DNA from: Alteribacter aurantiacus DSM 18675
Lineage (GTDB): Bacteria > Bacillota > Bacilli > Bacillales > Salisediminibacteriaceae
Reading direction: 5' to 3'
Assembly: GCF_000429705.1 (NCBI RefSeq)
Contig: NZ_KE386941.1
Location: forward strand, 1,612,001-1,676,000
Length of the DNA stretch: 64,000 nt
The notes below the pieces were generated by a model. That model made no database searches. It saw only the letters and a program-made list of their open reading frames with translations, and was not told where the DNA came from. The translations under genes were made by a program, and so were the position numbers. How positions within the stretch are numbered: the first letter of the stretch is position 1; each line of letters starts with the position of its first letter. Of the stretch, positions 17,506 through 25,540 are shown piece after piece.

Positions 17506-17540
17506 CGAACATTAATTATTTATCATAATATAAATATTCG
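17506..17540 (+). promoter_or_regulatory. Candidate PurBox pair (PurR operator) in the guaC leader
   Basis: CGAACATT (17506-17513) and the inverted AATATTCG (17533-17540) form two convergent CGAAYATT half-sites downstream of the promoter. PurR boxes in Bacillus contain the same CGAAYRTT core in inverted pairs, and guaC belongs to the PurR regulon of B. subtilis. The spacing (19 bp) is slightly longer than typical. Confidence 0.6.
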
Positions 17541-17558
17541 CCTTTAGGAGTGTTAACC

Positions 17559-18542
17559 ATGGAAAACGTATTCGATTATGAAGATATCCAACTGATCCCT
17601 GCAAAATGTGTAGTAAACAGCCGTTCAGAATGCGACACAAGCGTTACGCTTGGTAACCATACATTCAAGCTTCCGGTAGTTCCTGCAAACATGCAAACCA
17701 TCATCGATGAAAACATCGCTCTCTTTTTAGCTGAAAAAGGGTATTTCTACGTGATGCACCGTTTTGAGCCTGAAGCTCGTCAAACGTTTATCAAAGACAT
17801 GCACAAAAGAGGTTTGATTGCGTCTATCAGTGTTGGGGTAAAAGAAGAAGAATACGGCTTTATCGAAGAGCTTGCCGCAGAAAACACAAAGCCAGAATAC
17901 ATTACCATTGATATTGCACATGGCCACTCCAACGCCGTTATTAAAATGATCGAACATATTAAAAACCACCTTCCAGAAACATTCGTAATTGCCGGAAACG
18001 TAGGAACGCCTGAAGCAGTAAGAGAGCTTGAGCATGCAGGCGCCGACGCAACGAAAGTCGGGATCGGCCCCGGTAAAGTGTGCATTACGAAAATCAAAAC
18101 GGGCTTCGGTACCGGTGGTTGGCAACTCGCCGCTCTTCGCTGGTGTGCAAAAGCCGCAACAAAACCGATTATTGCCGACGGTGGCATCCGTACCCATGGA
18201 GACGTGGCAAAGTCCATCCGTTTCGGTGCCTCGATGGTCATGATCGGATCTCTCTTCGCCGGACATGAAGAGTCTCCTGGTGAAACAAAGGAAGTCGAAG
18301 GCAAACTCGTAAAAGAATACTTCGGCTCCGCTTCAGAGTTCCAAAAAGGCGAAAAGAAAAATGTTGAAGGTAAGAAGATGTATGTTGAACATAAAGGCTC
18401 CCTCGCTGATACTCTTGTTGAAATGGAACAAGACCTTCAATCTGCCATCTCCTATGCAGGTGGAAACAAACTTGATACCATTCGAACAGTCGACTATGTT
18501 GTCGTAAAGAATTCAATCTTCAACGGAGACCGTGTTTATTAA
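17559..18542 (+). CDS. guaC: GMP reductase
   Basis: This 327-residue enzyme reduces GMP to IMP and ammonia with NADPH, returning guanine nucleotides to the common purine pool. It is a TIM barrel related to IMP dehydrogenase but lacks CBS domains. The catalytic cysteine is Cys175 in GPGKVCITKIKTGFG, followed by the phosphate-binding ADGGIRTHGDVAKS at about 208. ATG 17559 lies 8 nt after AGGAG; a GTG nine bases earlier overlaps that site. It is monocistronic, with a clear sigma-A promoter, a PurBox-like pair and a strong terminator. Confidence 0.97.
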   Translation: MENVFDYEDIQLIPAKCVVNSRSECDTSVTLGNHTFKLPVVPANMQTIIDENIALFLAEKGYFYVMHRFEPEARQTFIKDMHKRGLIASISVGVKEEEYGFIEELAAENTKPEYITIDIAHGHSNAVIKMIEHIKNHLPETFVIAGNVGTPEAVRELEHAGADATKVGIGPGKVCITKIKTGFGTGGWQLAALRWCAKAATKPIIADGGIRTHGDVAKSIRFGASMVMIGSLFAGHEESPGETKEVEGKLVKEYFGSASEFQKGEKKNVEGKKMYVEHKGSLADTLVEMEQDLQSAISYAGGNKLDTIRTVDYVVVKNSIFNGDRVY

Positions 18543-18549
18543 ACAATAG

Positions 18550-18588
18550 GAAAAAGACATGGAGTGAACAACCTCCATGTCTTTTTCC
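18550..18588 (+). terminator. Terminator after guaC (bidirectional)
   Basis: GGAAAAAGACATGGAG pairs with CTCCATGTCTTTTTCC. The T-run serves guaC, and the A-run side can serve the converging small gene at 18596. Confidence 0.92.
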
Positions 18589-18595
18589 TTTAGAA

Positions 18596-18814
18596 CTAAA
18601 TATACCTTTGACAACGATCACAATACGCTGCAGTTTCCCCCATCTTCACTTGTTTTGAACAACGATCACATTGAACGGTTCCCCCTGTACTCGACCTTTT
18701 AAATCCGTTTTTCCTCGCCAACCCGGTTCCTAACATTTTCGTCTCTTTAAGTTCATACTTGAAGTAAACCCACAAACCGAGCCCGCATATGAGCAATATG
18801 ATCAAAACGGCCAT
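18596..18814 (-). CDS. Small membrane protein with a C-terminal zinc ribbon
   Basis: This is a 72-residue protein with one N-terminal membrane helix (LIILLICGLGLWVYFKY, residues 4-20) and a cytoplasmic tail ending in two CxxC pairs (CDRC at about 54 and CDRC at about 69), which should bind zinc. ATG 18814 follows GGAGGTG by 6 nt. I do not recognise the family. Short membrane-anchored zinc-ribbon proteins of this shape are common in Bacillaceae, but their role is unknown. Confidence 0.7.
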   Translation of the reverse strand: MAVLIILLICGLGLWVYFKYELKETKMLGTGLARKNGFKRSSTGGTVQCDRCSKQVKMGETAAYCDRCQRYI

Positions 18815-18850
18815 GCAGTCCACCTCCACGTAAACAAAACACCTGGTTTT

Positions 18851-18994
18851 TTAGTATGGTTTAAATGTACTAATCACCTTCTTTTTATACTGTTCCAGCC
18901 TTTTGACTTTTTTCAACGTAAAAAATGAACAAATCGTCAACACGATCAACAACCATTCATGCTCTTCCCCGCGATTATCTATGATTGTTCTCAT
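18851..18994 (-). CDS. Small hypothetical protein with one hydrophobic segment
   Basis: This 47-residue frame begins MRTIIDNRGEEHEW behind GGAGGGG (5 nt spacing), has a hydrophobic stretch LLIVLTICSFFTL (15-27) and a strongly basic tail. A longer frame starts upstream without a ribosome site. The good ribosome site, the N-acidic/C-basic layout and the position just upstream of the zinc-ribbon membrane gene on the same strand suggest a real small membrane protein. It is unrecognised. Confidence 0.45.
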   Translation of the reverse strand: MRTIIDNRGEEHEWLLIVLTICSFFTLKKVKRLEQYKKKVISTFKPY

Positions 18995-19162
18995 CTCAAC
19001 CCCTCCAACAATCAGCTTCTTAAATGTAATACGAATAGAATGGGGTGAGGTTTCAAAATTTCTCCACAGCATTTCCCATTACGCTCGCCATTTCCCTCAG
19101 TCTTATTTCCTCTCCTTACACATAGAGTAGTCGTAATGAACATTTTGGTGGGAGGGATTCCT

Positions 19163-21028
19163 TTGTTATCAAACGCCATCCAAAAGCTAATTGAAGAGCT
19201 TAGAAACCGCCAGTCCAACGACGGATCGTGGCGTTTTTGTTTTGAGACCGGTACGTTGACCGATGCCTATACAATCATCATGTTAAGAAACCTCGAGCAA
19301 CAGGACAGCGAATGGCTCATCGAGCGACTCGTAGAACGCATTTTAACCAGGCAACAACCGGACGGCTCATGGACATTGTACCCTGACCAACAGCCTGCAC
19401 ACCTCTCTTCCACAGTGGAATCGTACTTTGCTCTTCTTTACTCAGGCTACACAAACCAACATGAGCCGCACATGAAACGAGCCAAACAATACATCAGAGA
19501 AAACGGCGGTCTCGCCAAAGCCGGCCCTTTTACCCGTGCCATGCTTGCCTTAAACGGTCAGATCCCCTGGCCACCCTTGTTTAACGTTCCAATCGAAGCC
19601 ATCCTTCTCCCAAGGACTTCGCCAATCAATATGTACGACATCGTCGGCTACACACGAATTCACCTAGTGGCCACATTGATCGCTTCAAACAAAAAATACA
19701 GCCGGAAAACAAGCCAAACGCCAGACCTAAGCCACCTTCATACCACCCGCTCTCCAAATGAATGGGACACAAACGATACCCGCCTGATTCTAGACGCTAT
19801 CAAATACGAAATAGCCAACCTTCTCGACAAACCAAAAAACATCCGAAAAACCGCATACCAAAAAGCCGAACAATATTTGCTCGACCGAATCGAACCAGAC
19901 GGCCTATCATTCAGCTACATGACCTCCACCTTTTTCATGATCTACGCCCTCCTCTCACTCGGATACAAAAAAGACGACCCAACAATCCAACACGCTATTA
20001 ACGGGATAAAAAACCAAGTGTGTCTCACAACAGATCACGCTCACATCGAGTTTGCCACATCGACCGTTTGGGACACTGCTCTGATCAGCCATGCCCTTCA
20101 AAAAGGAGGCGTCCCTTCATGGGATCCCCTGCTTGAAGCCTCAGGCGCTTATCTTCTCTCTCGCCAACATGTCTTGCATGGAGACTGGTCGTTCAATAAT
20201 CCCTACACCGCCCCTGGAGGATGGGGGTTCTCAGACATGAATACTTTTTTACCGGACGTTGATGATACATCAGCTGCCCTCAGAGCCATAAAAAGCTACG
20301 CTCAACACAACCCCACTTATGGTCATACATGGAGTCGAGGCGTCGATTGGGTTCTTAGCATGCAAAACGATGATGGAGGCTTTGGAGCATTTGAGAAAAA
20401 CACAAACAAAACACGAATCACGCTCCTTCCCTTTCCCGATGCCGGCCGCGTCCTTCTCGATCCGTCAACTGCAGATCTAACAGGAAGAGCCCTTGAGTTT
20501 TTAGCGAGCGATGCGAATCTCCTTTCACCTCATCCAACCATCGACCGAGCCATTCAGTGGCTTGAAAGACATCAAGAATCCGATGGCTCTTGGTACGGTC
20601 GCTGGGGAATTTGCTACATCTACGGCACATGGGCCGCCCTCACCGGTTTCATAGCAGCAGGTGTTTCCCCTTACCTCCTTTCAGTTACAAAGGCTGTGAA
20701 GTGGCTTGAATCCATTCAAAACGACGACGGAGGTTGGGGTGAATCATGTCAAAGTGATACAGAGAAAAAGTATGTACCTCTCGGTGCTAGCACCCTATCT
20801 CAAACAGCTTGGGCAGTCGATGCCCTTACTGCCGTTTCAGACACACAGACTTCCGCACTGCAGCGCGGTGTACACTACTTGCTCACTCATCTCGACCGTG
20901 GCGACTGGACAACGACCTACCCAACAGGAGCCGCCTTGCCAGGAGACTTCTACATTTATTATCACAGCTACAATTACATTTGGCCTCTTCTCGCTTTAAG
21001 CAACTATCGAAACAAATTCGGCATTTGA
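19163..21028 (+). CDS. sqhC: Squalene-hopene / sporulenol cyclase
   Basis: This is a 621-residue class II triterpene cyclase. In B. subtilis the corresponding enzyme cyclises tetraprenyl-beta-curcumene to sporulenol in spores; relatives make hopene from squalene. The protonating motif is DVDDTSAAL (about 364-372), and QW-type repeats such as QNDDGGFGAFE and QESDGSWYGRWG recur through the C-terminal half. GRWGICYIYGTWAALTG is strongly conserved. The TTG start at 19163 has GGGAGG 7 nt upstream; an ATG nine codons earlier lacks a site. The 3' half runs to a convergence point with no obvious terminator before the next small gene. Which isoprenoid is used cannot be told from sequence. Confidence 0.92.
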   Translation: MLSNAIQKLIEELRNRQSNDGSWRFCFETGTLTDAYTIIMLRNLEQQDSEWLIERLVERILTRQQPDGSWTLYPDQQPAHLSSTVESYFALLYSGYTNQHEPHMKRAKQYIRENGGLAKAGPFTRAMLALNGQIPWPPLFNVPIEAILLPRTSPINMYDIVGYTRIHLVATLIASNKKYSRKTSQTPDLSHLHTTRSPNEWDTNDTRLILDAIKYEIANLLDKPKNIRKTAYQKAEQYLLDRIEPDGLSFSYMTSTFFMIYALLSLGYKKDDPTIQHAINGIKNQVCLTTDHAHIEFATSTVWDTALISHALQKGGVPSWDPLLEASGAYLLSRQHVLHGDWSFNNPYTAPGGWGFSDMNTFLPDVDDTSAALRAIKSYAQHNPTYGHTWSRGVDWVLSMQNDDGGFGAFEKNTNKTRITLLPFPDAGRVLLDPSTADLTGRALEFLASDANLLSPHPTIDRAIQWLERHQESDGSWYGRWGICYIYGTWAALTGFIAAGVSPYLLSVTKAVKWLESIQNDDGGWGESCQSDTEKKYVPLGASTLSQTAWAVDALTAVSDTQTSALQRGVHYLLTHLDRGDWTTTYPTGAALPGDFYIYYHSYNYIWPLLALSNYRNKFGI

Positions 21029-21098
21029 ATTCATTCCCAGACAGGCACACTTGCCTACCAACTTTAATAAACTAACCGTGGAAAGGGAGGCGATCGGA

Positions 21099-21437
21099 AT
21101 GAATAATAATCATGATCACAGCCAGAACGGTCAGATGGATCAAGCTCACATGCAGGAAGTTCAAACAATCTGTGAGCAGTATATGAATTACTTGATGCAA
21201 ATGCAGATGCAAGACGGCTCAATGGTAGAAGGAATTATTAATGGAATGGACGACGAAGGGGTACACATGCTCGTTCCTGATGGAGAAAACGGCGACGACC
21301 AAATGCGCTTTTACGGAGGTGGATTCGGCGGAGGATATGGTGGAGGCTACGGCTACCCAAGACGATTCCGCCGCTTCAGACCATTCTACTTCCCGTATTG
21401 GGGAATAAGAGGATTCTTCTTCCCGTTTTTCATCTAG
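21099..21437 (+). CDS. Small Met/Gln- and Gly-rich hypothetical protein
   Basis: This 112-residue protein starts at an ATG behind GGGAGG (8 nt). It has three parts: a hydrophilic His/Gln-rich start, a middle (about 40-68, DGSMVEGIINGMDDEGVHM) resembling the short beta-rich ligand segment of many Bacillus coat-associated proteins, and a tail of Gly-Gly-Tyr repeats, an Arg/Phe cluster and aromatic-proline residues ending PFFI. This composition is typical of spore surface or self-associating proteins, and it follows sqhC on the same strand. The function is unknown, and the spore link is inference. Confidence 0.7.
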   Translation: MNNNHDHSQNGQMDQAHMQEVQTICEQYMNYLMQMQMQDGSMVEGIINGMDDEGVHMLVPDGENGDDQMRFYGGGFGGGYGGGYGYPRRFRRFRPFYFPYWGIRGFFFPFFI

Positions 21438-21459
21438 ATCGAGGGAAGCTGTTTCGCGG

Positions 21460-21573
21460 ACTAACTGGAACCATTTTAGAATAAGTGGATTAAAACAAAA
21501 ATAAGTGGCTCTATTCTAAAATAAGTGGATCAATTACACAGTTATCTCAGACAATTAAGAAATAAGTGGATCT
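21460..21573. repeat. Phased degenerate repeat array A (ATAAGTGGAT words every 20-20.5 bp)
   Basis: The word ATAAGTGG occurs at 21481, 21501, 21521 and 21562, with the related TAACTGG at 21462, so the spacings are 20, 20, 20 and 41 bp. The 41-bp unit from 21518 is related to array C (56672-56775) read on the other strand: they share AAAATAAGT, TCAATTACA and TTATC at the same distances. It lies between two converging gene ends and is not coding. Confidence 0.75.
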
Positions 21574-21613
21574 TCCCAATGTCGAAGGAATCGACCATGT
21601 CTGTTAAAACCGT

Positions 21614-21656
21614 AAAAAGCTGAGTGCGAAATGATTTCGCGCACTCAGCTTTTTTG
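21614..21656 (-). terminator. Terminator after pepF (bidirectional)
   Basis: AAAAAGCTGAGTGCG pairs with CGCACTCAGCTTTTTT around a short loop. It lies 8 nt beyond the pepF stop codon and also faces the plus-strand gene. Confidence 0.9.
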
Positions 21657-21663
21657 TCTCTCC

Positions 21664-23475
21664 TTATGAAAAACTCTTCTCCAGCTCGTCAATCAACTCT
21701 CCTACGTGTGCCACTGCTTTTTTGACTGGTTCGTCCGTAGTCATATCCACACCAGCAAGCTGCATCAACTCAAGAGGTTTCATTGTGCCTCCCGCTTTCA
21801 ATGCATCAATCCAGCGATCCACAGCGGGCTGCCCTTGTTCTTTAAACAATAGTGCCGCCGCAGTGGAAGCAGTCAATCCAGCTGAATACGTGTACGGATA
21901 CAGCCCCATGTAATAATGAGGTTGACGCATCCACGTGAGGCCAGCTCCTTCATCAATCTCAACATCGTCACCCCAGAACGATTGAAGAGCCTCTTTTTTT
22001 TGCTCACAAAGGAGGGTTGCTGTAATCGGTGTGCCTTTGTCCGCAAGGGTATATACTCTACGCTGTAATTCTCCTTCGAGAATGTGCGTCACGAAGTTGT
22101 GATAATACGTACCTAGGGATTGTAAGATTACAAACCGTCGCATACGAGCATCATTGGTTTTTGCTAAGACATGTTCACTAAAGAGCATCTCATTCATTGT
22201 TGAAGGTGCCTCAACAAAATAACGGGACGGTCTTGTGTTCGAGATGCGCTGATATTTACCCGCAAGAGCAAAATGTCCGGCGTGGCCAAGCTCGTGAGCT
22301 AATGTAAATGCATTGCGCATCGCGTCATTCCACGTAATTAAAATGTATGGATGTACGCCGTATGGGCTCGAACAGAAGGCTCCAGAACGCTTCCCGATGT
22401 TATCCGCTCGGTCTACCCAACGATCATGGACTCCCTTTTTCATAATTTCCATGTATTCCGGTCCCATAACTTCCAGTGACTCAAGGACAAGCTCCCCCGC
22501 TTCTTCATAGCTCATCGGAGGTTCAAAGTCGGGGTCTAATGGTGCCTTTAAGTCCGCATAGGTCATCTTATCCAACCCAAGTACACGCTTTTTCAATTTT
22601 GCAAAACGGCGCATATGCGGTGCAAGTTCTCGTTGAATCGTATCTAGCTGACGATTGTACATGTCCAGTGAGACTTGTTGCTCGTCAAGAAGCATATCTG
22701 TAGCTGAATCATATCCTCTCAACCTCGATTCGACAACTTGCTTTTTCACTTCAGTAGCATAAGTTGCCGCATAAGTATTTTTGTATTGATTAAGAGTTTT
22801 CGTAAAAGCTGTGTAAGCGCTGCGGCGAACATCCGTATTTGGAGAACCTTCGTATTTAGGGAAAGAATTGAAAGTTAACGGATGGGTTTCCCCAGCTTCT
22901 GTTGTAAACGATCCGAATCGCATATCTGACGTGCGACTTCGCTCAAAAATCATATACGGAGCACCGTGCACTTCTCCAAATGCAGCGAGCACTTCCTCCG
23001 CGTCAGGGGACAAGGTATGAGGTTTTGATTCAAAAATATCATCTAACGTTTTTTGAAATTCTTTAAGCTTTGGTTCTGCTTCTATGTATGTGTGAACGGT
23101 CTGTGCATCTAGAGATAGAATTTCAGAGCGAATAAATGCCGTGTCTGCTCTCAGCTGGGCAAGTACCGAACCAACGCGAGCACTGTTTGCTTGGTTTTGC
23201 GGATCAGACCCGTCCCCCGATTGGCGGAGATGGGCATACGTCATCACGCGCATGGCAGTAGCTTGTACCTCGTCCCCTTCTTCCAAGCATTCAAAAAGCG
23301 TCTCTGCACTCTCTCCTACACGCCCTTTATAACGAGTCACACTCTCGATTTCTTCTTTCAGTTGAACGAGGGCTTTTTCCCATGCTTCTTCCGTCTTGAA
23401 AAGATCTTCCAAGTTCCATGTTTTTTCCACAGGAACTTCCGATCGCGTTAATGTCTCTTTTGCCGTTGTCCTCAT
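21664..23475 (-). CDS. pepF: Oligoendopeptidase F (M3 metallopeptidase)
   Basis: This 603-residue cytoplasmic zinc peptidase of the M3B family cleaves peptides of roughly 7-17 residues. The N-terminal region (about 10-190) matches the PepF cap domain. The zinc motif is LAHELGHAGHF, with HELGH at about 390 and the third ligand Glu in VEAPSTMNE about 30 residues later. Its length matches the usual 600. Start ATG 23475 follows GAGGGG; an ATG 26 codons upstream gives an unrelated N-terminal extension with no ribosome site. It is a single-gene unit. A terminator of the upstream ABC operon separates the two. Confidence 0.94.
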   Translation of the reverse strand: MRTTAKETLTRSEVPVEKTWNLEDLFKTEEAWEKALVQLKEEIESVTRYKGRVGESAETLFECLEEGDEVQATAMRVMTYAHLRQSGDGSDPQNQANSARVGSVLAQLRADTAFIRSEILSLDAQTVHTYIEAEPKLKEFQKTLDDIFESKPHTLSPDAEEVLAAFGEVHGAPYMIFERSRTSDMRFGSFTTEAGETHPLTFNSFPKYEGSPNTDVRRSAYTAFTKTLNQYKNTYAATYATEVKKQVVESRLRGYDSATDMLLDEQQVSLDMYNRQLDTIQRELAPHMRRFAKLKKRVLGLDKMTYADLKAPLDPDFEPPMSYEEAGELVLESLEVMGPEYMEIMKKGVHDRWVDRADNIGKRSGAFCSSPYGVHPYILITWNDAMRNAFTLAHELGHAGHFALAGKYQRISNTRPSRYFVEAPSTMNEMLFSEHVLAKTNDARMRRFVILQSLGTYYHNFVTHILEGELQRRVYTLADKGTPITATLLCEQKKEALQSFWGDDVEIDEGAGLTWMRQPHYYMGLYPYTYSAGLTASTAAALLFKEQGQPAVDRWIDALKAGGTMKPLELMQLAGVDMTTDEPVKKAVAHVGELIDELEKSFS

Positions 23476-23562
23476 GTTTGTTTCCCCTCTCTGTCGAAAT
23501 TGTAGTACTATTTCGACTTCCGAATCTTGTAAACTATTATAAAGGAAGTTCATGATTTACGC

Positions 23563-23595
23563 AAAAAGGCTCCGGTTCGGTCCGGAGCCTTTTTT
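23563..23595 (-). terminator. Terminator of the ABC exporter operon
   Basis: AAAAAGGCTCCGG pairs perfectly with CCGGAGCCTTTTT around a 6-nt loop. It lies 340 bp past the permease stop, with the repeat array inside the presumed 3' untranslated region. Confidence 0.85.
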
Positions 23596-23621
23596 AAGGC
23601 GTGGGGTGAGGCGGTGGGGGG

Positions 23622-23895
23622 CTAAACCGTTAATAAAGCGAGGGAAGCCGTGAATTGTGAGCGGCTTCCCGTAAATGAAGACACTCATCCCGTTAATTCT
23701 CGGTACGAACCCGGGAATCCCTTTATCAAAGCCGCGAATCCCCTCACTTAGAACTGGCTATCTGCTAAAAGATGAGCTAAACCGTTGATAGAGTAGGGGT
23801 AGCCGCGAAATGTGAGCGACTACCCGTAAATTATACTACCCAACCCGTTAATTCCCCGGACGATGCCGTTAATCCACCAACAAAACCAGTGAATC
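23622..23895. repeat. Phased 21-bp degenerate repeat array B (CCGTTAAT words)
   Basis: The word CCGnnAAT recurs at exact 21-bp steps: 23627, 23648, 23669, 23690, 23711 and 23732. After a 50-bp break it continues at 23782, 23803, 23824, 23845, 23866 and 23887. The first four units of each block also align over their whole length (shared words such as TGTGAGCG and CCCGTAAAT), so the array looks like a diverged tandem duplication. Reading frames are broken in the second block and lack starts, so I regard it as non-coding. Confidence 0.82.
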
Positions 23896-23938
23896 ACCCT
23901 ATGAAACTCCCAACCTCTCCCACGCCACCTCTCTTATA

Positions 23939-25540
23939 CTAAGCAAGATCTCTCCTTCGATACCCAATAAATCCACCCACACTGAGCACCAAAGCCACCA
24001 TAAACAGGATCACCAATGCAAAAACATTCATATCTTCAACCGGTACTTGCGGGACATGACCAAATGGGGAAAGTTGACCGAGCCATTCAGGTAATTGAAG
24101 AATGGCGCCAAGATAGACGACGAAAAAGGAATATCCAAGATAGCCCCAAACCACCCCGGTCCATTTCGGAAATAGACCGATAAAAAAGGCGCCTAGACCG
24201 ATCAAGATGAAGATCGCCGGAACATAGACAACCAAGGCATCGAAGAGAACAGAAAAGGCGAGCGGTTCTTCCATCACGCCTGCTGCCGCAGACCACAATC
24301 CAACGAGGGCCAAAAACGGCATGATCACGCCTGAAAGGATGGCCAATGTAAAATAACTGCTCATCAAACGATTCCGAGAAACAACTCTCGTTAACAAGTG
24401 ATCCAACCGCTGTTTCTTTTCTTCTCCTTTCAATTTCAGCATCATCATTAGAGGCGGAATGGTACAAATCATGGAGATGACCGCCATCAGCATCGTCAAA
24501 TACTGCTCCGTCATGGAAATGTCCGAATCAGGTGCAAGCATCTCTCTCATCATCTCGTTGTTTTCAAAAAACGACTCCAAATCTCCTAAAACAGAACCGT
24601 ACGTGGCTCCGAGGACAAACATTCCGATAGCCCAGGAAATGAATGCCGTCCGTTGAAGACGAAAAGCCAATCCAAAAGGGCTTGTAAGAAACGGCGATGC
24701 CTGTTTTTTACCCGCTCTAGATGGGAGCAAGCCTGCACCTAAATCCCTTCTCACGTTCAAGTACAACGCAAAGCCAATTACGATGATAGCAGCCCCAACG
24801 GTTAACCCGATTGGCCACCAAACGTTTGTCACATACACTTCCGTACGTAGAATCCATCCAAGGGGCGATATCATCGCTACTGCTTCACTGCTCACGTCTC
24901 CAACCGCCCTTAGCAAATAGGCTACACCAAGAAAGGCAAATGAAAGTCCAACCGTTCCTCTTCCGTTCTCTGATAGTTGGGAAAAAAAAGCAGTTACTGC
25001 GGCAAAAAACAACCCGATCGCTCCTAATGAGAAGCCGTAGAGTAGAGATCCATTCAAATCCATGGATTCAATGCCCATCACCGATAACCCAAAGCCGGTG
25101 ACTAGAGACAACACGACATTCGCGCCAAACAAAACGATTAATGTGGCAGCGAGAGTGGAAAGCCTGCCTGTAGGAAGAGATCGGACAAGTTCGATTCGCC
25201 CTTCTTCTTCATCTGTTCTCGTATGACGAGTCACAAGTAGGATACTCATAATGGCGACTGCAATTGCTGTAAACAACAGCATCTGGTGAGCCATCATTGC
25301 CCCTTCGTGATAGTTGTCAATGCCATACCCCGGTCCCATCATCGCAGTCATAGCCGGATTCATCATCGTCTCGGCGATTGCTTGACGCTCTTCATCTGAT
25401 TGATACAATCCCGTGAAGGAGGAAGCGGTCAAAAACGATACAAAAGCAATCGAGAGGATCCATACGGATAGCCGCACGCGGTCTCGGCGAACAATAAATC
25501 GGGATAGCCTTCCTGTCTGACTAAACAACTGACCCAACAT
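23939..25540 (-). CDS. ABC transporter permease (TnrB3-type antibiotic exporter)
   Basis: This 533-residue membrane protein has about twelve helices in two repeats. Each begins with an F-x-R-T-x-F-like helix (FIVRRDRVRLSVWILS at about 17 and a similar segment near 290). It resembles the ABC-2 permeases annotated as polyketide-antibiotic exporters. The soluble part after helix 1 is rich in Met and acids. ATG 25540 overlaps the ATPase stop codon in TGATG, so the two are translationally coupled. With the ATPase it forms a two-gene export operon under the divergent TetR protein at 26642. The exported compound is unknown. Confidence 0.86.
   Translation of the reverse strand: MLGQLFSQTGRLSRFIVRRDRVRLSVWILSIAFVSFLTASSFTGLYQSDEERQAIAETMMNPAMTAMMGPGYGIDNYHEGAMMAHQMLLFTAIAVAIMSILLVTRHTRTDEEEGRIELVRSLPTGRLSTLAATLIVLFGANVVLSLVTGFGLSVMGIESMDLNGSLLYGFSLGAIGLFFAAVTAFFSQLSENGRGTVGLSFAFLGVAYLLRAVGDVSSEAVAMISPLGWILRTEVYVTNVWWPIGLTVGAAIIVIGFALYLNVRRDLGAGLLPSRAGKKQASPFLTSPFGLAFRLQRTAFISWAIGMFVLGATYGSVLGDLESFFENNEMMREMLAPDSDISMTEQYLTMLMAVISMICTIPPLMMMLKLKGEEKKQRLDHLLTRVVSRNRLMSSYFTLAILSGVIMPFLALVGLWSAAAGVMEEPLAFSVLFDALVVYVPAIFILIGLGAFFIGLFPKWTGVVWGYLGYSFFVVYLGAILQLPEWLGQLSPFGHVPQVPVEDMNVFALVILFMVALVLSVGGFIGYRRRDLA

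Larger units (their letters stand above)
23476..23938. other. Intergenic region between pepF and the ABC permease
   Basis: No gene is seen in 463 bp. It holds the pepF promoter region, a perfect terminator hairpin at 23563-23595 and the 21-bp phased repeat array at 23622-23895. Confidence 0.6.

Noticed and set aside
17727..18304. Long minus-strand frames inside guaC
   Set aside because: Antisense shadows of GMP reductase with no ribosome sites.
21438..21663. CRISPR array interpretation of the ATAAGTGG words
   Set aside because: Repeats are 8-10 bp and degenerate at 20-bp steps, without the 25-40-bp repeat plus spacer layout or cas genes.
23622..23760. Heptapeptide-repeat protein read from the first block of array B
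   Set aside because: No start codon is present and the second block contains a stop. Open frames follow automatically from a 21-bp period without stops.
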